Translations under genes and position numbers: made by a program
Shown here: positions 36,992-54,603 of the stretch, in pieces
How the letters are laid out: the number at the start of each line of letters is the position of its first letter
How positions within the stretch are numbered: the first letter of the stretch is position 1
Notes under the pieces: generated by a model
The model's database searches: none
What the model was told of the DNA's origin: nothing
What the model saw: only the letters and a program-made list of their open reading frames with translations
Source of the DNA: Dipetalonema caudispina
Lineage: Eukaryota > Nematoda > Chromadorea > Rhabditida > Onchocercidae
DNA length: 64,000 bases
Assembly: GCA_013365325.1 (NCBI GenBank)
Contig: JABVXV010000221.1
Coordinates: 1-64,000 of the forward strand
Direction of reading: 5' to 3'

Positions 36992-39900
36992 CCAGTCAAC
37001 AGATATGATAATAAGTCGGTGATTAGCTGATGAAAGATCGATGGAATAATCGGTGTTTCACTGAGTTATCTCTAAAATACCATTTTATTGTTTGTTATAA
37101 TAAATTTTAAAAAAAGAAAAAAACGAATAGAAAGGAAGTTGAAATATTTCCTTGAATAATAAGGACAAGATAAAAGTCAGAAAATAGAGAGAGAGGAAGG
37201 GGTGGAGAGAGAAATGGAGAAAGGGAGAAAGGTATGTTGGGATGGAAAAATGAAACACTAAAAGATAAAAAAGGGTAGAAAAATGTATTTACGGATAATT
37301 TTTACCATTTAATGTTTGCCAACAATTTAAATTCTAAAGATTAATTATTGGGAGCAAAGAATTCGTTGTATTTACTTTTCCCTGGAATAAATGAAATTTT
37401 ATGTTCTTGCCAGGGAATAATTTCAAGAAATATTTAATGCTTACAGGTATTACTATCGATCGATTACCAAAATTACCAAACATGAGGTTCCAAATATGAG
37501 GTGAAAAAACTGAAAGAAAGCTATATACAATGAGCTATAAAATATGAATGAACATAACATAAGATAACAAAAAACAATTAAATATCATGTAAAATGAAAT
37601 AAACAAGAAATAAAGTACAGATAGGCATGTAAGAAGCATGAGTATATATATATATATATATGGCTGAAAATGTGCTTATATGAAATATAAGGCATGTGAA
37701 TGAATAAAACAGGTAAGCAAATGAACCAATATGAAATAAGCATACTTTAGGTATGTGTTCGAAATAGGGTAAGTAGATGAATAAGTTATTTAGGATGGTA
37801 AAGTATGCAAATATTTAAGAACATAGAAAATATTCATAAGATATGAAAATATGTAAGCAAGGTAGAAATCATTCATATAAATATCTAAAGGTCTATGCAA
37901 AAATTAATTTTTCTCTTTTTTAGTGTTAAAAATAAAGAACTTCTATAAGAAAATTTAATTAAAAATGTTGCCATCTATGCTACTCCTTAAATTGATACTT
38001 ATAATAACTAACAACAATACATCGTCCTGCATCATTAATACGTCATCACGACTAGTATTATTTCGTTTAATTTCCACGTCAATCAATAATCTATCTTTTT
38101 TAACATATCTAACATTAATATGTTTAGCTCATACAATTACATATCACTGTTATCATTAATGCTATAATGTTTAATTTCAATGTCACAACAAATGTTTTAC
38201 TATGAAAGTGAAAGGGTCACATCTAACTCACCGCACTGTCATACATCATCGTCATAATATTTGTTAATTGTATTATATCACTATGCATAAAACGTTTGTT
38301 TATTATATATATTCGATGTTGGCATTGATTTCATGCATGTTATATTTCGATGAAATTATTTCTCTTGTAAATAAGCTTTTCTTTTTTTGTACAACCAAAA
38401 ATAATAAGCAGATGCAATGTGGTGGAATATCCTTGAATATATAAATGATGGACATATATAATTTATATTCCGGATTGCCGTTAAAAGTTAGTCAATCCTT
38501 GATATCATTAAGAAAATCCATTTCCATGCCATGTAAAGACAGATTTATTAATAATGATATCTTATTGCTCTTTGCACATGAAATAATATTTAAATTCCGA
38601 ATAAGATCACATTTATGTAACGGTATAACGTTTTGGGGGGAAAATAATGAAAACATGAATATGCCCAAAATTTTTTTGATAGCATTCAATAAAGGAATAA
38701 CAATTTCTATACATTACATAAACTATATTTGCTATAATTTATATTTTGTTTTTCAAAAAGGTAAAACATGTTAAAAGTACAAACTATATGAAACTTTAGG
38801 TAAATGATATCTTAGCAAGACAGAACAATAAATATATAACCACTTGAATATTATCAGCATAATTTGCCCATCCCATTCAGCAAATAATCATACCTAAAGA
38901 ACTGGTATATATTTCAAATGAGAACTTAAAACTCAACAAAATGCCCTTTCACTTTTCTTATTAAAACTGAAAAGGAAGCGTCCAATAAGTTGCCAAATTC
39001 CTTTTCCTTTTTTTGTATATTTCTCAGAAATCATTGGAATAATCGCATACATTCTTTCTGTAATCCAGTAAAATGCGATGGCGTATACCTTGCTAAAAAT
39101 GCACCTTTCATTATTATTAGTATTAGTGACCTGAAATAATACTTTATACGTGTTGTTTCCTTCGTATTTTATAACATAAATTTAACAATAATCTCACGTT
39201 ACACCAGACAGCATATTTCTCAACGCATTATAGACGAAAGCACTATTTAAGCAAATAAAGCATTGATAAACATCTACCAAAAATCCAGGAAATTATTCCA
39301 CGAAGCGGGAAGATGTAAACATCCAGAAATTGTCCTGACAATCTGCTATACTTCTTAACTCGCGCAAAACCTTAGCATTTTTCAAATCCCGCAAAAAGGA
39401 AAAATATATCCCACCAATCACTTTCTGTTGTCATTTCCCCTTTTTTCCTTGAGACCAATAATCTTCCTCGCTTCTGCAAATATTTCACTCACTGTGAAGA
39501 AACTCAACGAATCATTTGAATCTACAACTAAGTCGAGAACAATCCTAAATCATCCAACAAATAATTTATTTGGCAATGACCTATCTACTGCAACAATGTT
39601 CTTCCTATGAATCCATCCAGTTAATGCCAATTAAAACGGAAATGATTGACGTAACTTTTCAATACATTTCAGATACCTATTTACTGAGGGAAGTTTCCGT
39701 AAATCACTATGTAACCAGGAATAGAGGCAACAACAAAGAGAACAAGCAACATAGGCCTTTACTTTATTCAACAAGGTGAAAAGCAGCATAACAAAAACAA
39801 AGGAAAAACAAACTGCATTAAAGTATCCCCTCAAAGATGTCGTTGATCACTGCCACTATACTAAAAAACAAAAATGAAGACCCCTCGAAAAACTGGAATT

Positions 39901-40272
39901 ATAAAATTTCCTGAAATTCATGCAATACACATTTGTTCTTAAACTTACAAGAACATAAAAAGAACAAATACCTAATTGAATTACACCATATTTCGTGACA
40001 TTTAGGATAAAGAACGTTTAATTTTGGACTCCCAAAAGTTTTATTTACTCTACTTCAAGTACTGAAATCCAGGAAAAAAACATAAAACTGAAGAATGAGC
40101 AACTTTAGGGTACAACAATGACGGCAGCAAAAAAAGACTAACACTCTGCAACATCAAGTCAGAAAACATCTGATTTCACAATAGTAATTGCTGAAAAGCA
40201 AAAAGGAATCATGGGAACAAAAAAAAAGAAAGAAAAGGAAAAAAACAATCATACTTATTTTTAAATAGTGAA
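36992..40272. other. AT-rich spacer between the SPPL2-like gene and eef-2
   Basis: About 3.3 kb with no recognised gene. It holds a polypurine tract (37180-37232), a (TA)n microsatellite (about 37642-37662) and a purine-skewed stretch of ATGAA/AATA-like words (37540-37860). Short open frames such as 38445-38774 show no similarity I recognise. A TTTTAG acceptor-like site at 37072-37077 (minus) may serve the SPPL2-like gene. Confidence 0.6.
37180..37232 (+). repeat. Polypurine tract
   Basis: The plus strand is almost entirely G and A over about 53 bases (AGAGAGAGGAAGGGG and similar). It is low-complexity sequence upstream of the SPPL2-like gene. Confidence 0.8.
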
Positions 40273-46493
<6,221 letters not shown>

Positions 46494-47269
46494 AATGAAA
46501 GGATTCCTGTTTCCGTCACACGCAAACCAAATAATCACCACACCACCCTTACAGCAATACCAATACAAGTAATGAAGAAATCACCACACTATAGTGCTCT
46601 TCAGCAACTTTCATTTGTTATAAACATTTTTAGGCATTCCTACTACAGTATCTTCTTGTTAAGTTATAAATCAACTATTGCAACTAAATATTTCAAATAA
46701 AATTTCTTCTCTTAAAAGGAAAGTTTGTATAACATAATATTAAGGAGCGCTTTTCAAAATTTTCGCGCTAAAAGAGAAAGTGTTGCGTATGTGTGTGTGT
46801 GTATGTGTGTATGTGTGTGTATGTGTGTATGTGTGTATGTGTGTGTGTATGTATGTGTGTATGTGTGTGTATGTATGTATGTGTGTGTTTTATATTAGTA
46901 ATGAGTGGTAGTATTCGACGTGTTTTCCGTGTTTAGCGTGTAATTTTAGGTTTTATATGTATAAAGTATAATTTTGAGAGACGTAATAATGGTAATGTAA
47001 TAATATATTATTGATCGTTATTCATTATTTAATAGTAAGAAAGCTGGAAGTAGTTCACTTTAATTAGAAGTAGTAAAAGATTGCAATAATAATGATAATA
47101 GTAATGAGGAATATGGAAAGATGTGATTGTTAAATTTGTCTTTTCTTAAAATTTATGTCTAATTTTCAAATTCAAAATTATACGTTTAAGGTGCGATTTA
47201 CTAACGTTTATAAATAATAGAGGTAGCTATTATATATGATCTGTTTAAGGTATATCTGGTATATTGAGG
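46494..47269. promoter_or_regulatory. Divergent promoter region of eef-2 and claspin
   Basis: 776 bp between two starts pointing away from each other. It contains a GT/GTAT microsatellite and AT-rich sequence. The eef-2 side has an AAACAG acceptor-like site (46507-46512, minus) 13 nt before its ATG; the claspin side has TTTAAG (47244-47249, plus) 20 nt before its ATG. Confidence 0.6.
46785..46888 (+). repeat. (GT)n/(GTAT)n microsatellite
   Basis: About 104 bp of alternating TGTG and TATG units in the eef-2/claspin promoter region. Length polymorphism is likely. It is not a CRISPR-like or protein-coding repeat. Confidence 0.95.
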
Positions 47270-50200
47270 ATGTCGAACGATGGTCATTTGACGTCGCCAA
47301 AGACACCATCAGATACTGATAGTAACAGTAATAGCGGTTCTTTGTTCAGTCGCCGTTACCCCGATGAATCGTCGTCAGACAGTAATGGATCAAAGGAAAA
47401 TACGCCATTGTTATCGAATAATGAGAATTCATTAAGCTCAAAATTACTATCTCATACAGCGGGAACGGTTTCGACTGTACGACGACGACTTTTCAAAGAT
47501 TTTTTTCCAGAAATTCTCAAATGTCAACCAAAAATCACATGTGGAGATACGATTGATTTAGCCACCAATGAAGTTAGTTTTGATTTCGAATAATATAAAG
47601 GTACTTATTATTTATAGTGTTTAGAATGATCATTTAGCAATTTTATGGCTATTGTCTTTATTGCTACTGATGAGAAGAAATCACTATAAACGCAAAAAAT
47701 TATGAAATTTTACTTTCGTATTCCAGATACATCATTAGTCATTGACTTTTAGAATGTGCGGAGCTGTAGTATGACGTGAAGGGCAAAGTATTGACAGAGG
47801 GAAAATAACAAAATTCGACTTAAGTTTGGGAGCTTGCATGGAATTCAGTTGGGAAAAAAGTTGAGATCTGTAATCTAACTGGAGTATATTCAGGAAAAAT
47901 CGAATTCTGACGATGAGTGGTTTAAGCAGAAAATCAAGCCTAGAGGCGAAAGTAATCGGTATATTTTTTTTGGTTTGTAATCATCCAAAGTTCCAATTTT
48001 TTAATAACTGCCATTTTTTTTTTTTTCAGGAGTAAGAAATTCGGAAACTCTCAGGCATCATTGGGTAAGTTGTGAGTTTATTAATTTCACAGGGAATTAT
48101 TTATCGTAACTTCCATAGTCATAACAAAGGAAAGCCAAGTAATTTCTGTTTACTTTCCAAAAATTTTGTGTCATTTTGTTCTACAGGCAATACACATGCT
48201 GATGTACAAAAATGTCTGATGAAGCGTTTGACAAAATTGCGTCGAAATGATCAACAGAAACGTAAAGCGATGTATGATGCTGATAACGGCATTGTGTTCG
48301 ATGGATCAGAATCGATGGAAATTGTCTGTGATATACTTGTTTCCTAACTTCTTTTTGTTCACGGCATTGATCTTTGTAAGATAGTAATATCGAAATATTT
48401 GACCATGTAAGGTATTGGGATAGATAAATGCATGCTGTACTGATGTGACAATAACACTGAGGATGGCTGTCTTATAAATTATCCTTTAATCCATAATGAT
48501 ATTGTTTAGGATGTACTCGGACTTATGGATAATGAAGAAAACAAAACATCGGAATGGAATTCTGGAGAAAAAACGCAAGAAAATAATGCATCCTTAAAGG
48601 GGGAAGATGAAGAGCCCAAGTGCGATTTGATAGAACACGAAACAGCTGGATCGAATCATCATAATAAAGAGACATTCAGTCAGAAAAATGAAATAAATGG
48701 AAGGCAAATAAATATCGAAGATAGAAATAATGAAGCTAAGCAGAAAGTTACGAAGGAAAATGAAAATATCGAATTAAAGGAGGTGGAAAACGGGGATGTA
48801 ACTGGCAACAGTGATAATAAATTCGTCCCGGAGACTTTTGTATGTCTTCTCTTTTCTTCTTAAAATTTTCAGCTGAAACTTGGTGTCATTGAGATAACCC
48901 GAATTACAAGGATTAGATTCATTCAGGCTTCGGGTTTTTTGTTCAATGCAGTTTTTAGGAAGATACGTCCGACGAAGATTGGCGGAAGAATTGGTTGCAG
49001 TCGGGAATGAAAACTGATCAAAGTTTGGTAGAACGTAAAGATAGTGCAAGGTTTGTTATCATGCCTGTTATTATTAAAATCATGCTGGAAAAGAAAGCTG
49101 TATTGATACTAATTTAGGATTAATAATTCTTTATTTTTGATTTATGATTGCCCTGTAAAAAGGACTTTTTTTTTTCTTTTAACAGTGAAATCTTGAACAT
49201 CGAACATTTGTCATTCTCAGAGAGCTATATCAGTTGCCATTTTACAATAGTTTGGGTAATTTACTACCATAGATTTCATTTTACGCTTTGTTATGTTATG
49301 GTATATACTCCTTGAGGTTAGTCTTGTTCTCATTGCAATTAGCACAATATGCAATATAACAACAAAAGTAGAACCGCAGTAATTGAAGTAACTGTCCCTA
49401 AATTATTTGAAAGGAACTATAAAAAATGTTTACATTTAAAAGAAACTCTGAAGTTATCTTTTTTCAGTTGCTATTTACCCAACAACGAAACAGATTCATC
49501 TAACCTGTCAGATGAAACAACAGGTTGATGCATTGATCTTTATTAGTAGCTTAATATTTTCTTGGAAGTTAAGCCATGAATTTACTTTTGAGGAGTTTGA
49601 ATCTCTGCTTATCATTTCCTTAATTACAGTATTAATTCACAATGTTCCAGACGTCATAATGTAAAATTTAAGAAAAGGGGGTTTAGTTCTGAAGAATTCA
49701 CTTTTTTATTTTGTGAAATTAAATTTAAAACTAATTCAAACAACAGATTCGGAAGAAGACGATGGAAGTTCAGCAACTCTGGTGGATGAACTGCTGAGTG
49801 ATGTTGCCGAAAATTGCTCCGGTATTTTTGAGTATCCTGAAGACAGCGAGTCTGAAGAGCATAATAAATTAGCAGAGAAATGGTATTTGCGATTTAATTT
49901 GATTTTAAATACATTTGTTATGGGCATCTGAATTGGATGACCATTATAAGGAAGACAAAACTATTTTATGTCTGGTTTTATTAAGAGAGAAAAGGGGAGG
50001 CGGAATAGACCCAGCTTTATGGAATCAGAATTTTAAGAAGTTACCTGTGGTTATTCGTTTTCTGTAATGGTGAGGTATAATTTTCGTATTATCCTTGTGA
50101 AATTGAATTTGGAAGGACGTTATGAATTTGTGTCAACATAGGGTTTCGATGGATGACAGTGGTGATGGCAGAGGTGACAAATATACGGACGAATTAATAA

Positions 50201-52220
50201 GGCAACGTAGGAAGCCTAGAAAGCGTCGCTTGGTGTTTTCACCCGATAATAGCGATGAAGATGAAAGGAAGGAATGCGGAGGTGCTCCAAAAGCAGTAAA
50301 AAATGTTCAGAATCTTGAAGCTGACGATAGGGAGGACACTAACGTTTGCAGTACCTCAGACCACAAAAAAGAAAGTTCTAATAATGTTAATGCAGTGCTA
50401 AACGAAAGTGAGAAGTTCAAAGCTAATGACAAGGATAGCCTTCTGTTCGATGACGAAGACGATAGTCATAACAGAGATGTAATTCAGCCGACTGATGAAG
50501 CAAATGGCGATGAGGTTACAGTCTTTTGTTCTTTCGATTTTAAGTTTCACAAACCGAGCAACTTGTAGATGTGTTTCGCCATATGATTAGGATGGTCAGC
50601 AAATGTCAGGCTTGTTTAAGAAATGCATGGATCTTTTGATCATTAAACTTATACGAGTGTCATTATGGCGTTCGTATGACTGTATTGATCAATTATAAAA
50701 GCCGATTTACCAAAAACTATCATTTTATGAGTTGATTTACATAAGAACATACGAACGAAGTACTTTTAGAGTCAGCGAACTGAAGAAGTGGAAGGAACAG
50801 GTTCCAGTGATGATGAATTGGAAGTATTTCGTAAATTACAGATTGCACAGAAACGGAAAAAGAGGTTTACAAGTTCCAAATTCATATTGTTTTGATATTT
50901 TGCATTTTTTGTAAATGAAGAGTGTAATTCTAGATAGAGTGCTTAGGAAACTCATTTCAGATCCGAGTATATCGAGGAAGAGGCTTCATTGTCAGGCGAT
51001 GACGTTGGAAGCGATGAAAATGACGATGAAGATCAGCTGAATATTTATGAGGCCGAAGAAGGGGATAATGATGAACTTCCAGATGATGAAACCATCAGAG
51101 AACAGCTTCAGAAGCAGTGGTTAAAACAGCAGCAAGTAAAATTCTTTTTCATGCTATCGTCCCACTTTTGAATTAGTTCTAGAATTCATTGAATCTTTGA
51201 AAAATTTCATCTGCTTTATATAAATTTTCTACCAAGAATTGATATCAAAAGTTTATGTCAGTATACGAAAATCAAGGAGATGTCTAAATTAGGATGAGGA
51301 AGATAGGAAGCTGTTGTACTGGAAAGACCAGCTTCTTGTTAATGGTGATCTCGCGGATGAAACAGACCGCACTTTCCGCTTCAAATTACGTTTATCAAAA
51401 AGGAAGAATGCAGATGAAGAAATTGATGATGTAACTGTTGGCGCAGAAAATGTTGAAGTGGATGATGACGAATTGTGTAAGAGACGTCGGGAAATATCGA
51501 AATGGAAGGTAGAAGAAAAGGTAACTACTTTTAAACTTGGTTAGGATACTGGCTTGCTATGTTTTATATTGCAAAAATTTTATGACAAGAAACATTTTTT
51601 GCGAAGTTACTTTATTTGCTAGCGTTTTGCCATCTGATTTGCTTGCACTGTTTTTTCAGAAAGACGAATTGCGTGTTGGAAGCATTTCAGTGAAAGGAAC
51701 AAATCCATTATTGAAGGCTGCTTCAAAAGTCATCGGTGAAGGAAGTAAGTATCCAATCTCTATTTTATGATTCTCAGATTACGAAAACCTTCCGTTTTCC
51801 AATATCTTACTGAAATGAAATTGTATGCCGGTACATTTGTACTTGATTTCATTGGTATTTTGTCACCTCCATTATCTTATAGATGCTATATTCTTAAGAG
51901 CTATTTAGTAGTTGCTTTCGTTCTCAGCACTTTAACGTCTTTCCAAATAACTCATTATTAACATGGATTGGTTTCTGTACTTATGGACAGTTACAGATTT
52001 GAATGAGAACAATCAATCGCGTGAAAAGATAGACGCTTCGCTTTGTAAGAATTCCCTTTTGCGTCACCGCAGATCCTTATCTCAAGTATTGAATCATACT
52101 AAGATCGCGTTATATACAAAATCAGCTGGCACTCATAATACACATACAGATGGGCGTACCGAGGTTTCATTATTCAATTCTGATTTTCTTGAACAACTTG
52201 GCCATGAATTTTTATGTTAG
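47270..52220 (+). CDS. clsp-1: Claspin, S-phase checkpoint and fork mediator
   Basis: Adaptor that travels with the replication fork and presents CHK1 to ATR. Fourteen exons in phase give 777 residues: 47270-47572, 47894-47958, 48030-48064, 48187-48323, 48510-48839, 48959-49050, 49468-49523, 49747-49882, 50142-50514, 50770-50864, 50961-51135, 51293-51520, 51660-51744, 51997-52220. It is strongly acidic with Ser/Asp/Glu-rich stretches. The C-terminal half carries the claspin core: RSEYIEEEASLSGDDVGSDE, an acidic run, then KLLYWKDQLLVNGDL. One CHK1-binding-like motif, ENCSGIFE, is seen at about residue 362 (codons 49812-49832); vertebrate claspin has three of the CSGxF type. The apparent TTG six bases upstream is not a start; ATG at 47270 is used. 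The final exon could be read a little differently, but both readings stop at the same place. Confidence 0.87.
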
Positions 52221-53361
52221 TGTCGAGCTTGATATAATTCGAGATATTGTTCGTAGTTTCAGGAGCAAAATGCTATAAAGGACCTTAGTCAAGAGACCAT
52301 TAACAAGTCAGGAAGTGTGGAGATACAACGATATTCGCATACATCACTATGATGATTTCCTTTTATTTTGTTTAAATTGGAGTTTTCAATGTGAACTTTG
52401 TTGAACATTCTTTGTTTTCCTCAAGTCTCTCAGAAACTGAATTTATTGTATTTCATTTTTCTTTCTAGTGTAATTGAACTGTATACACAAATAGGTAACA
52501 ATATTTAGAAATCACAAATAGGTATTGATATCTAGAAATCACTCCGTGTAAATAGATAATGGTACAACGGTACTAACATCACCATTGAGCAAAATGGTAT
52601 TTTCCCCTGAAGATGTTGCATTCCCATTCTTGTCCGCAGGAATTACTGAAGGATCCACACTTCCTGAGGATATTTCATTTGCTATTAGTACATAAAGTGA
52701 TAAATAAACCGACGAATATACTAGAAGTTCTGTGTGACTTTATCAAGCCGCAAAGGACACCAAAAATACATGTTGTTCGTTTTACCGATCAGAAGGGAGA
52801 GTGACTCGTGCAAGCGAAAAACAGAGATAAAACGGAGAAATGCGACTGGCTTTTTATTAACCAATCTAGCGGAACACGCAACCTAACCTCGTATTTTCGT
52901 TCATGGCATCTCATCACAATCTGGCATTCTGTTACGCGAATTGTAGATGTTGCTTTTTTGAACTGTGTACGCGTCATTCATAATTGTTCCAGGAATAATT
53001 GCATCATTAGCCGAAAAATCTGGTCATAACTAATGAAGATGATTCATTACCGTTTCATAGTTTCTTTTCCTATCTGCCATAATAAATGAAACAGCGAAAT
53101 AAATGAGGAACTCTTCCTTTCTCATTGTATAAATTCAAAAAAAAAAATCATTCATTTTAACCACCACGTAACACGAAACAGAAAAGCAACAATATTTTAC
53201 TAATAAAAATTCAAAAAGTGATTACCAAACAAACAAAGCAACTTTGAAGAACTAGCCCTTTAGAATTCTTTTCCAGACTTTCACCTTAGTAAAAAACGAG
53301 CAAAACGTTCTAAAATTATTTTACAACAATCATTCCCATCACTCAACACTAATGAAGCAAT
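52221..53361. other. Gap between claspin and rpl-32 with one possible orphan exon
   Basis: 1.1 kb between convergent genes. The plus strand has an acceptor-like site followed by an open frame at 52641-52804 (see findings). The rest shows no gene. No AATAAA was seen within about 150 nt beyond the rpl-32 stop other than the one overlapping it. Confidence 0.5.
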
Positions 53362-54584
53362 TTATTCATTTTCCTCAGATCTGATTTTTGCATGTCCATT
53401 GGTCAATTTGATGTTAAGCTGCTGGGCCCGTTCTACAATACTCTTTCGTTTTTTCGATGATACGCCATGCGCTACCTCACCAGCGAACCTCTTGTTCTGC
53501 ATCAACAACATGTCCAAATCCTAAAAAGCCATCAATCCTGTTATCTGCTAGTAGTAGTAGCAGTAGTAGTATTGACAATCTGTCATGTTTCTTATTGGAA
53601 TTTAGTTGGATTCCCGGAACTGTTGATTAACTTGTGTAGATTTCAATGAATCAAGAAATCCAGCTAGACTAAACAGAGAAAGTAAATGTAGCTGCATAAC
53701 TGAAGCAAAAGTATGCTCTGCACGTTCTTGTGATACGGATCACTCACAAATGACTTTTAAGAAAATAATAAATTATCGCAGACTGGAAGTATAGCAAAAC
53801 CAACCTTAACATTGTGTATCAGTACCTTCCTAAATCCGTTTGGCAGCATATGCCGTGTCGTTTTAGCATTACCATAACCAATTTTCGGCATGCGGCGCTG
53901 TCCTTTGAATCTTCTTCGGACACGATTGTCAATACCCTTAAACATCGTTTGGTTTTTTTGTTCTCAAGAAAACATTACCCCAAATGACCTTTCCATGTCG
54001 TTACAAATCCGTAGCAGCATAACAATAACAATAATTTCTCATATGTTCACATGATCTCATATATCCACATGAATAATTTCTCATATCCACATGATACATA
54101 TAATAAATCACAAGAACTAGGAATTTGGACCGTAAGGACTTTAACCGTTTTCGGAATCCAGTACTGGATTCCAAACTTCCGGAAGAACATGTTTGAATAA
54201 GGAAACAACGGCAGTGTAACCTTTGCCAAAAAAAAGGCAAATCCACTGAAAAAAAGAGGAAGTCTATTCTTCTCTTCTTCTTCATCCCTTCCCTAACCTA
54301 TTTTAAGAAATGTGGCAAGTTTTAACCTAACCCATGAATGGAATTAGATCAACGAAATTTTACAGCCATCAAACACTCAATTATTACACGTAATCTATGA
54401 CTAATCTGGGAACGAAGAGACAAATAATTTCTTTCCACCTCTGGGAAGAAACTGACATGCCAAAACAAACCTTTGGTTTTCGCCAATTTGGACGCAAACG
54501 ATGGTAACGATCAGATTCGTGCCTCGTGAAGCGACGCCTACGCTTCTTCACAATTTTAACCCTTTTCCCAGCCACTAAAACCAT
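53362..54584 (-). CDS. rpl-32: 60S ribosomal protein L32 (eL32)
   Basis: Large-subunit ribosomal protein. Three exons, 54584-54471, 53936-53805 and 53520-53362, all phase 0, encode 134 residues, the usual nematode size. The N-terminal half is very basic ([18 protein letters not shown]); the family signature follows in [20 protein letters not shown] and [13 protein letters not shown]; the protein ends in RSEENE, as in other animals. A pyrimidine-rich leader (TTTTTCTTCCTC) and a TTTAAG acceptor-like site 19 nt upstream precede the ATG. The sequence GAATAAATT puts a poly(A) signal across the stop codon. Neighbours: claspin converges from the left; the PWWP gene lies 3.15 kb upstream on the same strand, too far for a typical nematode operon. 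Confidence 0.98.
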
Positions 54585-54603
54585 CGTTGCGAGGAAGAAA
54601 AAC

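Noticed and set aside
38445..38774. 109-codon plus-strand frame in the SPPL2-like/eef-2 spacer
   Set aside because: AT-rich composition gives Ile/Asn/Phe/Tyr-rich translation; no exon boundaries or known motifs.
46785..46888. Regularly repeated units as a possible CRISPR-like or structured array
   Set aside because: It is a plain GT/GTAT microsatellite without spacers.
52256..52332. An additional last exon of claspin after TTTCAG near 52261
   Set aside because: Joining the donor at 52216 to this acceptor creates a stop codon at the junction, so it would add no residues.
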